Below, one piece after another: positions 9,300 to 17,208 of a stretch of DNA of 64,000 nucleotides. The stretch is from CAZIRF01 sp964541755 (lineage in GTDB: Bacteria; Spirochaetota; Spirochaetia; Treponematales; Breznakiellaceae). Location of the stretch: the NCBI GenBank assembly GCA_964541755.1, contig CAZIRF010000008.1:1-64000 (forward strand). The letters are read 5' to 3'. The translations under genes and the position numbers were made by a program. Below the pieces are notes generated by a model. That model saw only the letters and a program-made list of their open reading frames with translations. It searched no databases and was not told where the DNA came from. Position 1 is the stretch's first letter; every line of letters starts with the position of its first letter.

Positions 9300-9846
9300 C
9301 CAAAAGCTCCTGCATCGAAGAGACAGCAGGCCCGCAGTACGCAGACTCGAGGGCAAGCGCCATATCGCGCAGGGCGCCCAGTTCTTGCCAGCCCGGATCT
9401 GCCGTTCTGGCCACCCTCTCGAGGAGTTCGATCGACAAGCGTATATCTTCGAGGGCCATGGGCCCGCCATCGAGTTCCCACAGCAGGCGCGAGCGATCCA
9501 TACACAGGAGAGACAATTCCAGTGCGGCAACATCCGCTCGTTCGAGCCAGACGAGGGCTTCATGAACATCACCCTCTCCACGGGCCATTCGCGAAAGCAG
9601 ACGCAAGGCCCGCAACTGCGGCATGGGGCCTTTTACAAGGGGAAAGAGAAGAGAGCGTGCCGCCTCCATATCACCTGCCTGCCACTGCAGGTCTGCTTCA
9701 TCTATCTGTCGCTTGATCCCCTCGCTCCCACCCGTAACGGAACGACTGTCTTGCGCTGTGCAGGCGCTGGCAAACAACAGAAGCAAGAGACAAGTCAGGG
9801 AAACGCAGCACCCTGTCAGCCTTGAAATGGATTTTTGCACCTTCAC
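9292..9846 (-). CDS. Small helical-repeat lipoprotein, first gene of the RND operon
   Basis: The start is set at GTG 9846 because GGGAGGG precedes it by 6-7 nt and it gives a compact lipoprotein signal (RLTGCCVSLTCLLLLLFASAC, split at the lipobox ASAC); upstream Met codons lie in the leader. The mature part (about 155 aa) is alpha-helical and TPR-like in style: IDEADLQWQAGDMEAARSLL, then VHEALVWLERADVAALELSL. No enzymatic motif is visible. It overlaps the TolC-like gene, so it probably is an accessory or assembly lipoprotein of the efflux system, possibly at the inner leaflet of the outer membrane. Function unknown; cotranscription is well supported by the overlap. Confidence 0.7.
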   Translation of the reverse strand: MKVQKSISRLTGCCVSLTCLLLLLFASACTAQDSRSVTGGSEGIKRQIDEADLQWQAGDMEAARSLLFPLVKGPMPQLRALRLLSRMARGEGDVHEALVWLERADVAALELSLLCMDRSRLLWELDGGPMALEDIRLSIELLERVARTADPGWQELGALRDMALALESAYCGPAVSSMQELLGE

Positions 9847-9920
9847 CGTAGTCCCTCCCGCATCTCTGACATGATTCACTGGATGTACGGGGAATTGAGG
9901 GGATAAAAACAAAGATCACA

Positions 9921-9967
9921 CAAAAAAACAAAAAAAAACCGGCTTCCCCCATTACGGGCGAAGCCGG
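9921..9967 (-). terminator. Rho-independent terminator of the sugar ABC transporter operon
   Basis: On the minus strand an 8-bp perfect stem (CCGGCTTC at 9939-9946 pairing with GAAGCCGG at 9960-9967) is followed by a long T-rich tract (9921-9938). It lies 65 nt after the solute-binding protein stop and separates that operon from the RND operon, whose own promoter must lie between here and 9846; I see no confident promoter there. Confidence 0.85.
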
Positions 9968-10031
9968 AATACCAAATACGCTTGGAAAGGATGTACCCCG
10001 GGCTTTCAATACCCGGGACACATATACGCTC

Positions 10032-11687
10032 TTAGTTGGCGTTCCACATATTGATCTTGTCCTGGATCATCTGGGTAAGTGTGGTGTTGGCATCTTCCAT
10101 ACCCATCTTCTTGAGTTCGTCGACCATCTTCTTCCAAGAGGCATCGAAGTCGGCGGGCTTGCCAAGAACGATCCTAGCGAGGGCGCCCTTGACGTACTCG
10201 TCGGCGGCGGTAACCTTCTCGTTCACATCGGGGGGAAGGGCATATTGCCAAACCTGGCCGTGCTTGGAGACGCCGAGTTCGGCGGGCTGCGGGAAGAGGT
10301 CGACGTAGAGCTCGACACCATAGGCAGCGAGGGTTTCCTTCTCGACAGGGAGGAAGTTGTTCACGATGCGTTCGCGGCTCGTGCGGGTAATCCAGTCGCC
10401 GTTCTTGTCAACAGCAGCCGTACCACGCTGGGGGAAGGGGTAGATCCAGCGGCCAACGCCGGTTTTCTTGGAGTAGTCGGGATCGCTGTCTGCCATGGCC
10501 TGTTCGGCGGCGGGGACGACGCGCTTGCCGTCGATAACCTGATAGTTGACATCCTTGATGCCCCAGTTCACGAGAACCTGGGCCTCTTCGGAGCACATCC
10601 AGTCGAGGAACTGGAAGGCGCGAACGGGGTCTTCACAGGCAGTGGTGATGGCAATGCCCCAGCCGCCGGAGAAACCGTAGTCCTTGAGCGAAGGATCCCT
10701 GTACTTCTTGTCGGCGACGACGGGGAAGTAGGCGTAGGTGCGCTCGGGCATGCCGTTCTGGATAAGGGAGGCACGGGCGTCGCCATATCCCCAGTTGGGG
10801 TATGCGATACCGAGGACGCGGCCGGAGGCGATCTTGGCCTTCCACACGTCTTCCTTCTGGGTGAAGGACTCGGGGTCGAGGATGCCGTCGGCGTTGAGCT
10901 TGTTCAGCCAGCGGTAGTAGACGTCCATATCGGGGTGGAGGAACTTGTAGGTAGCCTGCATGGTCTTGGGATCGACAATCCACTGGCCGTCATCGGGATA
11001 GCCGATCACGTAGTTGCCGGGGTTGGAAAGGTCGATGTACCACTGCCAGGTGTCGATGAGGAGGGACAGACCGATGGTCTTCTGGCCGTTGATGGTGGGG
11101 TACTTGGCGATGTAGTCGCGAAGTGCCTTCTCGTAACCGGCGAGGGTCTCGATACGGGGATAGCCCAGTTCCTTGAGGACCGCGTGCTGCAGCTGCATGG
11201 TGCCGCTGGTCTCGAGAACGGCCTGCTTGACGCCGTAGGTACCCACAGAATAGATGGTAGGATCTTCAATGGAGGTCTTGAGGCGGACAATCTGGTCGCC
11301 ATAGAGATCCTTCATGTTTGCACCGTACTTCTCGATAAGGTCATCGAGGGGAACGATGGCATCGGCATCGATGAGCTTGGTGAGCTCGCCCTTGGCGTAA
11401 ATGAGGTCACTGTAGTCGCCGGAAGCCATCATGAGGGGGATGGCCTGGGTGTCACCGGCAACCGGGTGATCGACCTGGAGGGTGACGCCGGTGCGCTTGG
11501 TGATCTCCTGCGCTACCGGATCGGTAAAGGGCATGTCTTCAGTGGCATCTGCCGTGAAGAAAGTGAAGGTGATGGGATCCTTGGACCCCGCCGTGGATGC
11601 CGTAGCCTTGTCGCCGGCTTTGTTACAGCCTGCGAGCATGACAATGGCGGAGAAAAGAATAACTGCTGCAGTGAGCGTTCTTTTCAT
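10032..11687 (-). CDS. Extracellular solute-binding lipoprotein, LplA/YtcQ type (family 1)
   Basis: Substrate-binding protein of a CUT1-type carbohydrate ABC importer. 551 aa with a clear lipoprotein signal (MKRTLTAAVILFSAIVMLAGC). The long mature domain, with PITFTFFTADATEDMPFTDP, IPLMMASGDYSDLIYAKGEL and GFSGGWGIAITTACEDPVRA, has the pattern of the large LplA-type binding proteins for oligosaccharides. AAAAGGAGTGCACC gives a strong ribosome site. It is the third gene after two LplB/LplC-like permeases, separated from them by 72 nt containing a small hairpin that may set the relative dose. As in other LplABC systems there is no ATPase gene here; a shared MsmX-type ATPase elsewhere is expected. 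The nearby GH94 phosphorylase suggests a beta-linked di- or oligosaccharide as substrate (inference). Confidence 0.92.
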   Translation of the reverse strand: MKRTLTAAVILFSAIVMLAGCNKAGDKATASTAGSKDPITFTFFTADATEDMPFTDPVAQEITKRTGVTLQVDHPVAGDTQAIPLMMASGDYSDLIYAKGELTKLIDADAIVPLDDLIEKYGANMKDLYGDQIVRLKTSIEDPTIYSVGTYGVKQAVLETSGTMQLQHAVLKELGYPRIETLAGYEKALRDYIAKYPTINGQKTIGLSLLIDTWQWYIDLSNPGNYVIGYPDDGQWIVDPKTMQATYKFLHPDMDVYYRWLNKLNADGILDPESFTQKEDVWKAKIASGRVLGIAYPNWGYGDARASLIQNGMPERTYAYFPVVADKKYRDPSLKDYGFSGGWGIAITTACEDPVRAFQFLDWMCSEEAQVLVNWGIKDVNYQVIDGKRVVPAAEQAMADSDPDYSKKTGVGRWIYPFPQRGTAAVDKNGDWITRTSRERIVNNFLPVEKETLAAYGVELYVDLFPQPAELGVSKHGQVWQYALPPDVNEKVTAADEYVKGALARIVLGKPADFDASWKKMVDELKKMGMEDANTTLTQMIQDKINMWNAN

Positions 11688-11740
11688 GGTGCACTCCTTT
11701 TCGAAAACTTACAGCGCAGAAACTCTACGCATGTTACCAA

Positions 11741-11762
11741 TAAAAGGCTCTGTAAAAGCCTA
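11741..11762 (-). terminator. Small intercistronic hairpin with T-run (possible attenuator)
   Basis: On the minus strand AGGCT and AGCCT arms (11757-11761 and 11745-11749) flank a 7-nt loop and are followed by TTTTA. The stem overlaps the stop of the LplC-like permease. With only 5 bp it is weak; a role in processing or partial termination between permease and binding-protein genes is a guess. Confidence 0.35.
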
Positions 11763-12665
11763 TTCCTTGACCGAACCCAGAGTGATCCCCGTTACGAAGA
11801 AACGTTGGATGAAGGGGTATACACAGAGGATGGGAACCGTAACAAGGACGGTAATGGCCATTTTGATGGCCTCCGGATTTCGTTGTGACTGGTTGCGCAG
11901 GGCCTCAGAATACTGATCAACCTTGCCACCGGTATTGACGCTGTCGAGAACCTTCATGAGTTCAAACTGAAGGGTTGTCCAAGTACGCTTGTTCTCGCCG
12001 GTAAAGTAAATGTATGTCGAAAACCAGTCATTCCACTGCCCGACAGCAACGAAGAGAGCGACCGTCGCGAGAACCGGAACACAGAGGGGCAAGATGATCT
12101 CGAAGAATATCTTCACATCATTGGCCCCATCTATACGGGCCGATTCCTGGAGGGCTGTCGGTATGTTGCGTATAAAGGAACGGATGATAATGACGTTCCA
12201 GGCTGATATAAGGCCCGGAATGATATACACCCAGAAGCTGTTGAGCATCCCCAAGTTGCGGATGAGCATGTACATCGGGATGAGGCCGCCGCCAACATAC
12301 ATGGTAACAACCAACATGCGCATGAAGGGTTTGCGAAAGAGGAAGTCGGCGCGAGAAAGAGGATACGCAAACATGGCACAGCAGAGAACACTCAAAATGG
12401 TCCCGAGGCCGGTACGCATAATCGAGTTGCGAAAAGCCAGGGGAAGATTGCTGCCTTCGGAAAAAAGATCCCGATAGTTCTGCAGGGTAAACTTGCGTGG
12501 ATAGATGGAAATACCGCCCTTTACGGTATCAAGCGGGTCGTTGAAGGACTTTGCCAGGACATTGAGAAAGGGATAAAGGGTAACCACGACGACCAAAACG
12601 AGGTAAATCGTGAAGATAATTTCAAAGGTGTAATCCTTGCGGTACGTTGATTTGAGTGTTTTCAT
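11760..12665 (-). CDS. Carbohydrate ABC transporter permease, LplC/YtcP type
   Basis: 301 aa inner-membrane permease. ATG at 12665 (MKTLKSTYRKDYTFEI) is chosen because GAGG precedes it by a suitable distance; it starts 10 nt after the LplB-like stop. Six hydrophobic segments are visible, beginning with FTIYLVLVVVVTLYPFLNVL. The EAA loop that contacts the ATPase is present as LQESARIDGANDVKIFFEII, with the conserved G of EAA-x3-G. The C-terminus VTGITLGSVKE is typical for the YtcP/LplC family. Partner of the following LplB-like permease and of the binding lipoprotein at 10032. Confidence 0.92.
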   Translation of the reverse strand: MKTLKSTYRKDYTFEIIFTIYLVLVVVVTLYPFLNVLAKSFNDPLDTVKGGISIYPRKFTLQNYRDLFSEGSNLPLAFRNSIMRTGLGTILSVLCCAMFAYPLSRADFLFRKPFMRMLVVTMYVGGGLIPMYMLIRNLGMLNSFWVYIIPGLISAWNVIIIRSFIRNIPTALQESARIDGANDVKIFFEIILPLCVPVLATVALFVAVGQWNDWFSTYIYFTGENKRTWTTLQFELMKVLDSVNTGGKVDQYSEALRNQSQRNPEAIKMAITVLVTVPILCVYPFIQRFFVTGITLGSVKE

Positions 12666-12675
12666 GACGCGGGCC

Positions 12676-13623
12676 TCACATGATGTTTTCGCCATAGCGT
12701 TTGGCGATTTTGTTGGCGGAGAATATCAGGATAATACTGATAAGCGACTTGAACATACCCAGGGCCGTACCATAGGAAAAATTGAAGTTGGAAATACCGA
12801 AGTCGATGATGTACTTGTCGAGGACGAGCGCAACATCCTGAACAACAGCGTTCGAAAGGAGCCACTGTTTCTCGAAACCGATGTTGATAATGTTCCCGAT
12901 GCTCATGATAAAGAGAGTAACAACCGTCGAGCGGATACCGGGTATGGTAATATGCCAAATTCGCTGGAACCGGTTGGCACCATCGACGACGGCAGCCTCA
13001 TAGAGCTGGGGGTCGATGGACGTCATCGCCGCAATGTAGATGATGGCGTTCCAACCGGTCTCCTTCCAAACGTCGGCCAAGGTGAGTATCCACCAGAAGA
13101 GGTGCGATTTTGTCATGAAATAGTAGGGTTCCTGCAGGACACCCATCCTCATGAGAAAATCATTGACCGTTCCGGTTGGCGAGAGGGTTGAGGTGACGAT
13201 GTTGGCGACAATGACCCACGAGACGAAGTGCGGCAAATAAGAGACGGTTTGCACGAAGCGCTTGAGACCGACATTTGTCGCCTCGTTGAGGAGTATGGCG
13301 AAAATGATGGGAACGGTAAACCCGAAAGCCAGTCCCATAAAGCTCATGCCCAGGGTGTTGCGCAAAACGAGCCAGAATTTGGGGGCGAGGACCGGATCGG
13401 TGAACATGCGCTTGAAGTGGTACAGCCCAACCCAATCGGATCCGAAAACACCCTTGTTGGGCTTGAAATCCTGGAAAGCCATGAGCCACCCGGCAAGGGG
13501 AATATAGGCAAATATGATGAGCCAGACGATAAAAGGCACCGAGAGGAAGAGCAAAAATCGCTGATCAAGGAGCTTTTGTACAAAGGTGCGGGAATCGGTT
13601 ATTGGCAGCGGTCGAATCTTCAT
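12676..13623 (-). CDS. Carbohydrate ABC transporter permease, LplB/YteP type
   Basis: 315 aa permease, first gene of the lplBCA-like operon. Hydrophobic segments start at FLLFLSVPFIVWLIIFAYIP; the EAA loop appears as LYEAAVVDGANRFQRIWHIT, which is well conserved. No ribosome site precedes the ATG; instead an extended -10 (TGCTATACT) ends 7 nt before it, suggesting a leaderless mRNA. No alternative Met exists before the first membrane helix, which supports this start. Forms the translocation pore together with the LplC-like permease. Confidence 0.92.
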   Translation of the reverse strand: MKIRPLPITDSRTFVQKLLDQRFLLFLSVPFIVWLIIFAYIPLAGWLMAFQDFKPNKGVFGSDWVGLYHFKRMFTDPVLAPKFWLVLRNTLGMSFMGLAFGFTVPIIFAILLNEATNVGLKRFVQTVSYLPHFVSWVIVANIVTSTLSPTGTVNDFLMRMGVLQEPYYFMTKSHLFWWILTLADVWKETGWNAIIYIAAMTSIDPQLYEAAVVDGANRFQRIWHITIPGIRSTVVTLFIMSIGNIINIGFEKQWLLSNAVVQDVALVLDKYIIDFGISNFNFSYGTALGMFKSLISIILIFSANKIAKRYGENIM

Positions 13624-13630
13624 GCTGGCC

Positions 13631-13639
13631 AGTATAGCA
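13631..13639 (-). promoter_or_regulatory. Extended -10 promoter of the sugar importer operon, probably leaderless
   Basis: The minus strand reads TGCTATACT (5 of 6 to TATAAT plus the TGn extension) at 13639-13631, with 7 nt to the ATG at 13623. The -35 region is poor, which extended -10 promoters tolerate. The transcript would start within one or two bases of the ATG. Confidence 0.55.
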
Positions 13640-13696
13640 TCAGGTTACCAAGGGGTAATCATAAGATAATCATGAAATAACCATAAAAAATTGCAT

Positions 13697-13743
13697 AAAA
13701 ACACCGATGCACCGCTTCGGGGATCAACCCGATCCGGTGCATC
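13697..13743 (-). terminator. Rho-independent terminator of the lipoprotein gene at 13751
   Basis: Stem GATGCACCG (13706-13714) pairing with CGGTGCATC (13735-13743), a 20-nt loop, then GTTTTT on the minus strand (13702-13697). It begins 8 nt after the lipoprotein stop. Confidence 0.75.
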
Positions 13744-13750
13744 AAAAAAA

Positions 13751-14437
13751 TCAGTAGTCATCCCCCGTTTTGAGTGTGTCGGGGATTTCATCCTGTACAA
13801 GCGGAGACTGCACCAAGGCTTCAAGGGTTGCCTGATCCATAAGGGCAGCAAATTCGGCCGCCTTTGCACGGTTGAAGAAGAAGTTGCGGGGTGAAGAATT
13901 CTTGCTGTAATTCATTTCAATTTCGTTGTACTTTTCATTTTGGGTAACCGGTACCCCGAGTACATACCAAGGAGAACCGTCTTTGAAAGCATAGCCATAT
14001 TCCAAAAGGGCCAAACCTTCGGCATCCAGGCTCATCACCCCGCCCCACTTCAAAACAGCGAGAGAGGTACCGAAGGCCTTTGCCGAATTCTTGGTATTCT
14101 TCAGTGTTTTGTTTTCATACAGGGAATTGTACTCCGCAAACGAATCCACAAAGCGCTTTCTCGCCTCGAAGGAAAGATGCAACTGTACCTTCCCGCCAGT
14201 GGAATTACGGTAATGCATCTGCAATTCATCCGTTCGGGGATTATAGAAAAGAGTAACAGTCCCTTTGTCCAAACTGGAAGAGAAGAATTTTTCGGTAAAA
14301 ACAATCAACTCACCCAATTCGACCGGATCGACATCGGCTATCATGCGGGAAGGTGGCGGCACGCGTACTTCAACATTGGCGCAGGAGGCAAACAGGCCGC
14401 ACAGGGCGGCGGCAAAAAATGGTATCAGCTTCTTCAT
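13751..14437 (-). CDS. Lipoprotein of unknown function
   Basis: 228 aa; lipoprotein signal MKKLIPFFAAALCGLFASC with a canonical-looking lipobox (FASC). The mature part is mixed alpha/beta with no motif I recognise: LIVFTEKFFSSSLDKGTVTL, then GKVQLHLSFEARKRFVDSFA. The second half has YVLGVPVTQNEKYNEIEMNY. The composition suggests a folded single-domain protein anchored in the periplasm. It has its own promoter and terminator, so it is monocistronic, set between the phosphorylase and the importer but not clearly linked to them. Confidence 0.75.
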   Translation of the reverse strand: MKKLIPFFAAALCGLFASCANVEVRVPPPSRMIADVDPVELGELIVFTEKFFSSSLDKGTVTLFYNPRTDELQMHYRNSTGGKVQLHLSFEARKRFVDSFAEYNSLYENKTLKNTKNSAKAFGTSLAVLKWGGVMSLDAEGLALLEYGYAFKDGSPWYVLGVPVTQNEKYNEIEMNYSKNSSPRNFFFNRAKAAEFAALMDQATLEALVQSPLVQDEIPDTLKTGDDY

Positions 14438-14444
14438 GGTACCT

Positions 14445-14450
14445 ATAATA
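14445..14450 (-). promoter_or_regulatory. -10 box of the lipoprotein gene, 7 nt from its ATG
   Basis: TATTAT on the minus strand (5 of 6 to consensus) ends 7 nt before ATG 14437; no good -35 is seen. Only a minimal AGG lies between. Fits the near-leaderless pattern seen elsewhere in the window. Confidence 0.4.
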
Positions 14451-14485
14451 CACCCGAATCGCCGTAAGGATACAGGGAGTCTGAT

Positions 14486-14526
14486 AAAAACGGCCCCGGG
14501 AACGCCACAAGGACGCAGCCGGGGCC
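14486..14526 (-). terminator. Rho-independent terminator after the GH94 gene
   Basis: Perfect 8-bp stem GGCCCCGG (14492-14499) with CCGGGGCC (14519-14526), followed on the minus strand by GTTTTTATC. It is the last of three GC-rich hairpins after the phosphorylase stop at 14625. Confidence 0.75.
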
Positions 14527-14535
14527 GACAGATCG

Positions 14536-14615
14536 CCCCGGAATGGCGCTCTTGGCGATGCCGGGGTCACGATGGTGAAAGTGAGGCTGATGGGGGCCGG
14601 GAGCCCGGCCCCCAT
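14536..14615. repeat. Two GC-rich inverted repeats between GH94 and its terminator
   Basis: A perfect inverted repeat with 12-bp arms and a 2-nt gap (14590-14615, arms ATGGGGGCCGGG / CCCGGCCCCCAT), and a looser pair CCCCGG/CCGGGG (14536-14541, 14561-14566). Neither has a T-run on either strand, so they are not classical terminators. They could stabilise the 3' end of the mRNA. Confidence 0.6.
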
Positions 14616-14624
14616 CGGCAGCAA

Positions 14625-17021
14625 TTACATGATGGCGACGACGGTGTTCACATCCTTGAGCTTGTCCGCCGGAACGAGGTTGTCCGTGAGGGTCTCGCCG
14701 TTGAGGCTAAGACTCTTGACGCCCTTTTGGACGCCGGACTCGTTTTTGACCTCGATCTTGAGGATCTTCCCGCGGAAGCGGCGCTCTGCCGTGAAGCCCT
14801 TCCAACTTGAAGGCAGGCAGGGGTCGATCCGCATCCCCTCGTACTCGGGGCGCAGGCCCAGGATGTACTGGGTAAGACTGAAGTACGCCCAGGTCCCGGC
14901 CCCGGTAAGCCAGGAGGTGCGGGCATTGCCCGGCCGCGGCGAGAAGCTCGAGTAGGTCGTCTGGCCCTGCACATAGGGTTCCATCTGGCGTATTTCGGCC
15001 TTGTCGTTGTAGGCCGCCGGGAGGTTCGCCTTGCAGTACTCCATGGCCCGCTCGCCGTTACCCATCATGGCCTCGGCGATGATGCCCCAGCCCTGGGTGT
15101 GGTTGAAGATACCCGCATTCTCCTTGATGCCCGAGTTGAAGACGACCGCGCGCATGACCTCGATCGAGGTCTTTACGAAGGGCGGGGCCGAGAGCATGAG
15201 GCCGTAGGGGGTCGCAAGCTCGCGTTTTACCGTCTCCATGGCGAGCTTTGCCTGCTCAGGACTGGCAGCATCCGAAATGACTGCCCAGACCTGGGTATTG
15301 AAGTAGACCTGGCCCTCTTCATAGCTCTTGGTCCCGTAGACAGTCCCGTCCTCGGTGATGGCCCAGATGAAGCGGTCGCCGTCCCAGCAGGACTTCTGTA
15401 TGGCCGCGTCGAGGACATCGCGCTCCTTGAGGGCCCAATCGGCCTCGGCCTTCTTGCCCAGTCGCGTGGCGATATCGGCATAGACCGTGAGCCCCAGGCG
15501 CAGCTGGAAGCCCACGAAGAGGCTCTCGCCCTTGTAGCCCAGGCGCAGACAGTCGTTCCAGTCGGCCGAAAGCCCGCAGGGAATCCCGTTGGCGCCTTTT
15601 CGCTCGAGGTTGAAGAGGAGGGCCTGCTTGAGGTGGCCAAAGACCGTCGCCTCGCCCTTGTCCGCATAGGGCAGGACCTTGTTGTAAAAGTCGAAGTCGC
15701 CGTTCTCGGCCACAAAGGCGGGGACCGCATTGAAGAACCAGAGGCAGTCGTCGCTTCGATACTCCTCGGCTGGGGGCTCTTGCTCGTGACCGGGATTGTG
15801 CTCGAAGGGCTTGATGATGGGGATGGCCCCGCCGTTGGCCAGCTGTCCGGTAAGGAGGAGCTCGAGGCGCTTCTGCGCTTCCTCGGGGATGGCGGCCGAA
15901 ACACCCAGAATATCCTGCACCGAGTCGCGGTAGCCCAGACCGTCGCGCTCCCCGTTGTAGACGAGGCTCGCCGCACGGGACCATGCAAAGGTGATAAGGC
16001 AGTTGTAGAGGCCCCAGACATTGACCGTGTGGTCGATGTCCGCATCGGGGGTCTTTACCACGAGGCTCCCGAGCTTGTCATGCCAGTTCTTCTTGAGTTT
16101 GAGGAGCTCCTCGTCGCAGCGGGCGATGGAACCGTAGGTTTTACGGGTCTGCTCGCCGGTGCCGGTGGCCTCGCCGATGCCCAACATCACCAATACTTCC
16201 TTCGACTCGCCGGGGGCGAGGTCGATATCAGCCTGGAGAGAGCCGCAGGCGTTGTCGCCAAAGGCATTCGAGTTGGAGCAGACGCCCTTTTTGACGGCCT
16301 CGGGGGCGTGGTAGCCGCCATAGGTCCCGATAAAAGCGGTGCGATCGGTATCGTAGGCGGCAAGGGGCGCCCCCACGAGGGTCATCCAGGCGTTCTGGGC
16401 GATGTCGCCCGAGGTCTGGCCCGGCTTGACGTACTGGCTCGTCAGGTTGTCCTGAATGGCGATGCGCAGCATGTCGCCCTTCTTTTCGCCCTTGATGATA
16501 AAGAGCGAGTACTGGAGATTGACCTGGTCCTGGGTCGTATCCCAGTTGTTGGTGAACTCGCAGTAGGTAAAAGCCGACAGCTTGCGCGGCTTGTCGCTCT
16601 TGTTCGTCAGCTTGAGCTTCCAGTATTCAAACGTTTGCCCCAGCGGCACAAAGTAGGTCGCCTCGGATTCGATACCCGCGTACTTCGCGTTGAAGATCGA
16701 GTAGGCCGTTCCGTGGCGGCAGGTCGATTCATAGGAATCAAGGTCCTTGCCCACCGGCTGCCAGCTGGCCGACCAATAGTCGCCCGACTCGCGATCGCGC
16801 AGGTAGAAGTAGCGCCCCGGCTGATCCATCGGAACAGCGTTGAAGCGCAAGCGAAGGAAGCGCCCGCGGGCGCCCGACTTGTAGAACCCGTATCCACCGG
16901 CGTTGTTGGTGATGATGGCACCATACTCGGTAGAACCCAGGTAGTTGCTCCAGGACTGCGGGGTATCCGGCCTGGTTATGACGTACTCTTTGGCATCGTC
17001 ATCAAAATATCCGTACTGCAT
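14625..17021 (-). CDS. GH94 glycoside phosphorylase (cellobiose phosphorylase-like)
   Basis: Cytoplasmic enzyme that splits a beta-linked disaccharide or oligosaccharide with phosphate, giving glucose 1-phosphate and sparing ATP. 798 aa, the usual size for cellobiose phosphorylases (about 800-820). The N-terminus MQYGYFDDDAKEYVITRPDT and WSNYLGSTEYGAIITNNAGG is highly typical of the cellobiose phosphorylase branch. The catalytic (alpha/alpha)6 barrel carries GLSADWNDCL with Asp487 and Asp490, where GH94 enzymes have the general acid. The mature region FGDNACGSLQADIDLAPGES and the C-terminal GMRIDPCLPSSWKGF fit. Exact specificity (cellobiose, laminaribiose, chitobiose) cannot be read by eye. 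It lies upstream of an LplABC importer on the same strand but is separated by an orphan lipoprotein and terminators. Confidence 0.93.
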   Translation of the reverse strand: MQYGYFDDDAKEYVITRPDTPQSWSNYLGSTEYGAIITNNAGGYGFYKSGARGRFLRLRFNAVPMDQPGRYFYLRDRESGDYWSASWQPVGKDLDSYESTCRHGTAYSIFNAKYAGIESEATYFVPLGQTFEYWKLKLTNKSDKPRKLSAFTYCEFTNNWDTTQDQVNLQYSLFIIKGEKKGDMLRIAIQDNLTSQYVKPGQTSGDIAQNAWMTLVGAPLAAYDTDRTAFIGTYGGYHAPEAVKKGVCSNSNAFGDNACGSLQADIDLAPGESKEVLVMLGIGEATGTGEQTRKTYGSIARCDEELLKLKKNWHDKLGSLVVKTPDADIDHTVNVWGLYNCLITFAWSRAASLVYNGERDGLGYRDSVQDILGVSAAIPEEAQKRLELLLTGQLANGGAIPIIKPFEHNPGHEQEPPAEEYRSDDCLWFFNAVPAFVAENGDFDFYNKVLPYADKGEATVFGHLKQALLFNLERKGANGIPCGLSADWNDCLRLGYKGESLFVGFQLRLGLTVYADIATRLGKKAEADWALKERDVLDAAIQKSCWDGDRFIWAITEDGTVYGTKSYEEGQVYFNTQVWAVISDAASPEQAKLAMETVKRELATPYGLMLSAPPFVKTSIEVMRAVVFNSGIKENAGIFNHTQGWGIIAEAMMGNGERAMEYCKANLPAAYNDKAEIRQMEPYVQGQTTYSSFSPRPGNARTSWLTGAGTWAYFSLTQYILGLRPEYEGMRIDPCLPSSWKGFTAERRFRGKILKIEVKNESGVQKGVKSLSLNGETLTDNLVPADKLKDVNTVVAIM

Positions 17022-17029
17022 GGTTAGCC

Positions 17030-17058
17030 AGTCTACGGGACGACACCAAAGGCGTCAA
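17030..17058 (-). promoter_or_regulatory. Promoter of the GH94 gene; leaderless arrangement
   Basis: Minus strand: TTGACG (17058-17053), 17-bp spacer, TAGACT (17035-17030), then 8 nt to ATG 17021. Spacing is ideal for a housekeeping sigma factor, and no ribosome site fits between the expected transcription start and the ATG. Confidence 0.6.
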
Positions 17059-17208
17059 GCGCATAAAGGCTACACCCTACCCGACCCATGGGAATTTATA
17101 CTGATAGTCCGCCCCGCTTTGTCGAAATCAGTCAAACGGACCGTCTTTTCTTGACGGTGGGATCAACATCGTTCAGCATGGGGAAAGACTGCAGCAAGGA
17201 GACGCCCC

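Noticed and set aside
10245..11888. Open frame of 547 codons on the plus strand
   Set aside because: Antisense to the solute-binding protein; acidic, Val/Gly/Asp-rich composition typical of shadows in high-GC genes, no ribosome site, no domain.
15099..17027. Open frame of 642 codons on the plus strand
   Set aside because: Fully antisense to the GH94 phosphorylase, whose family match is strong.
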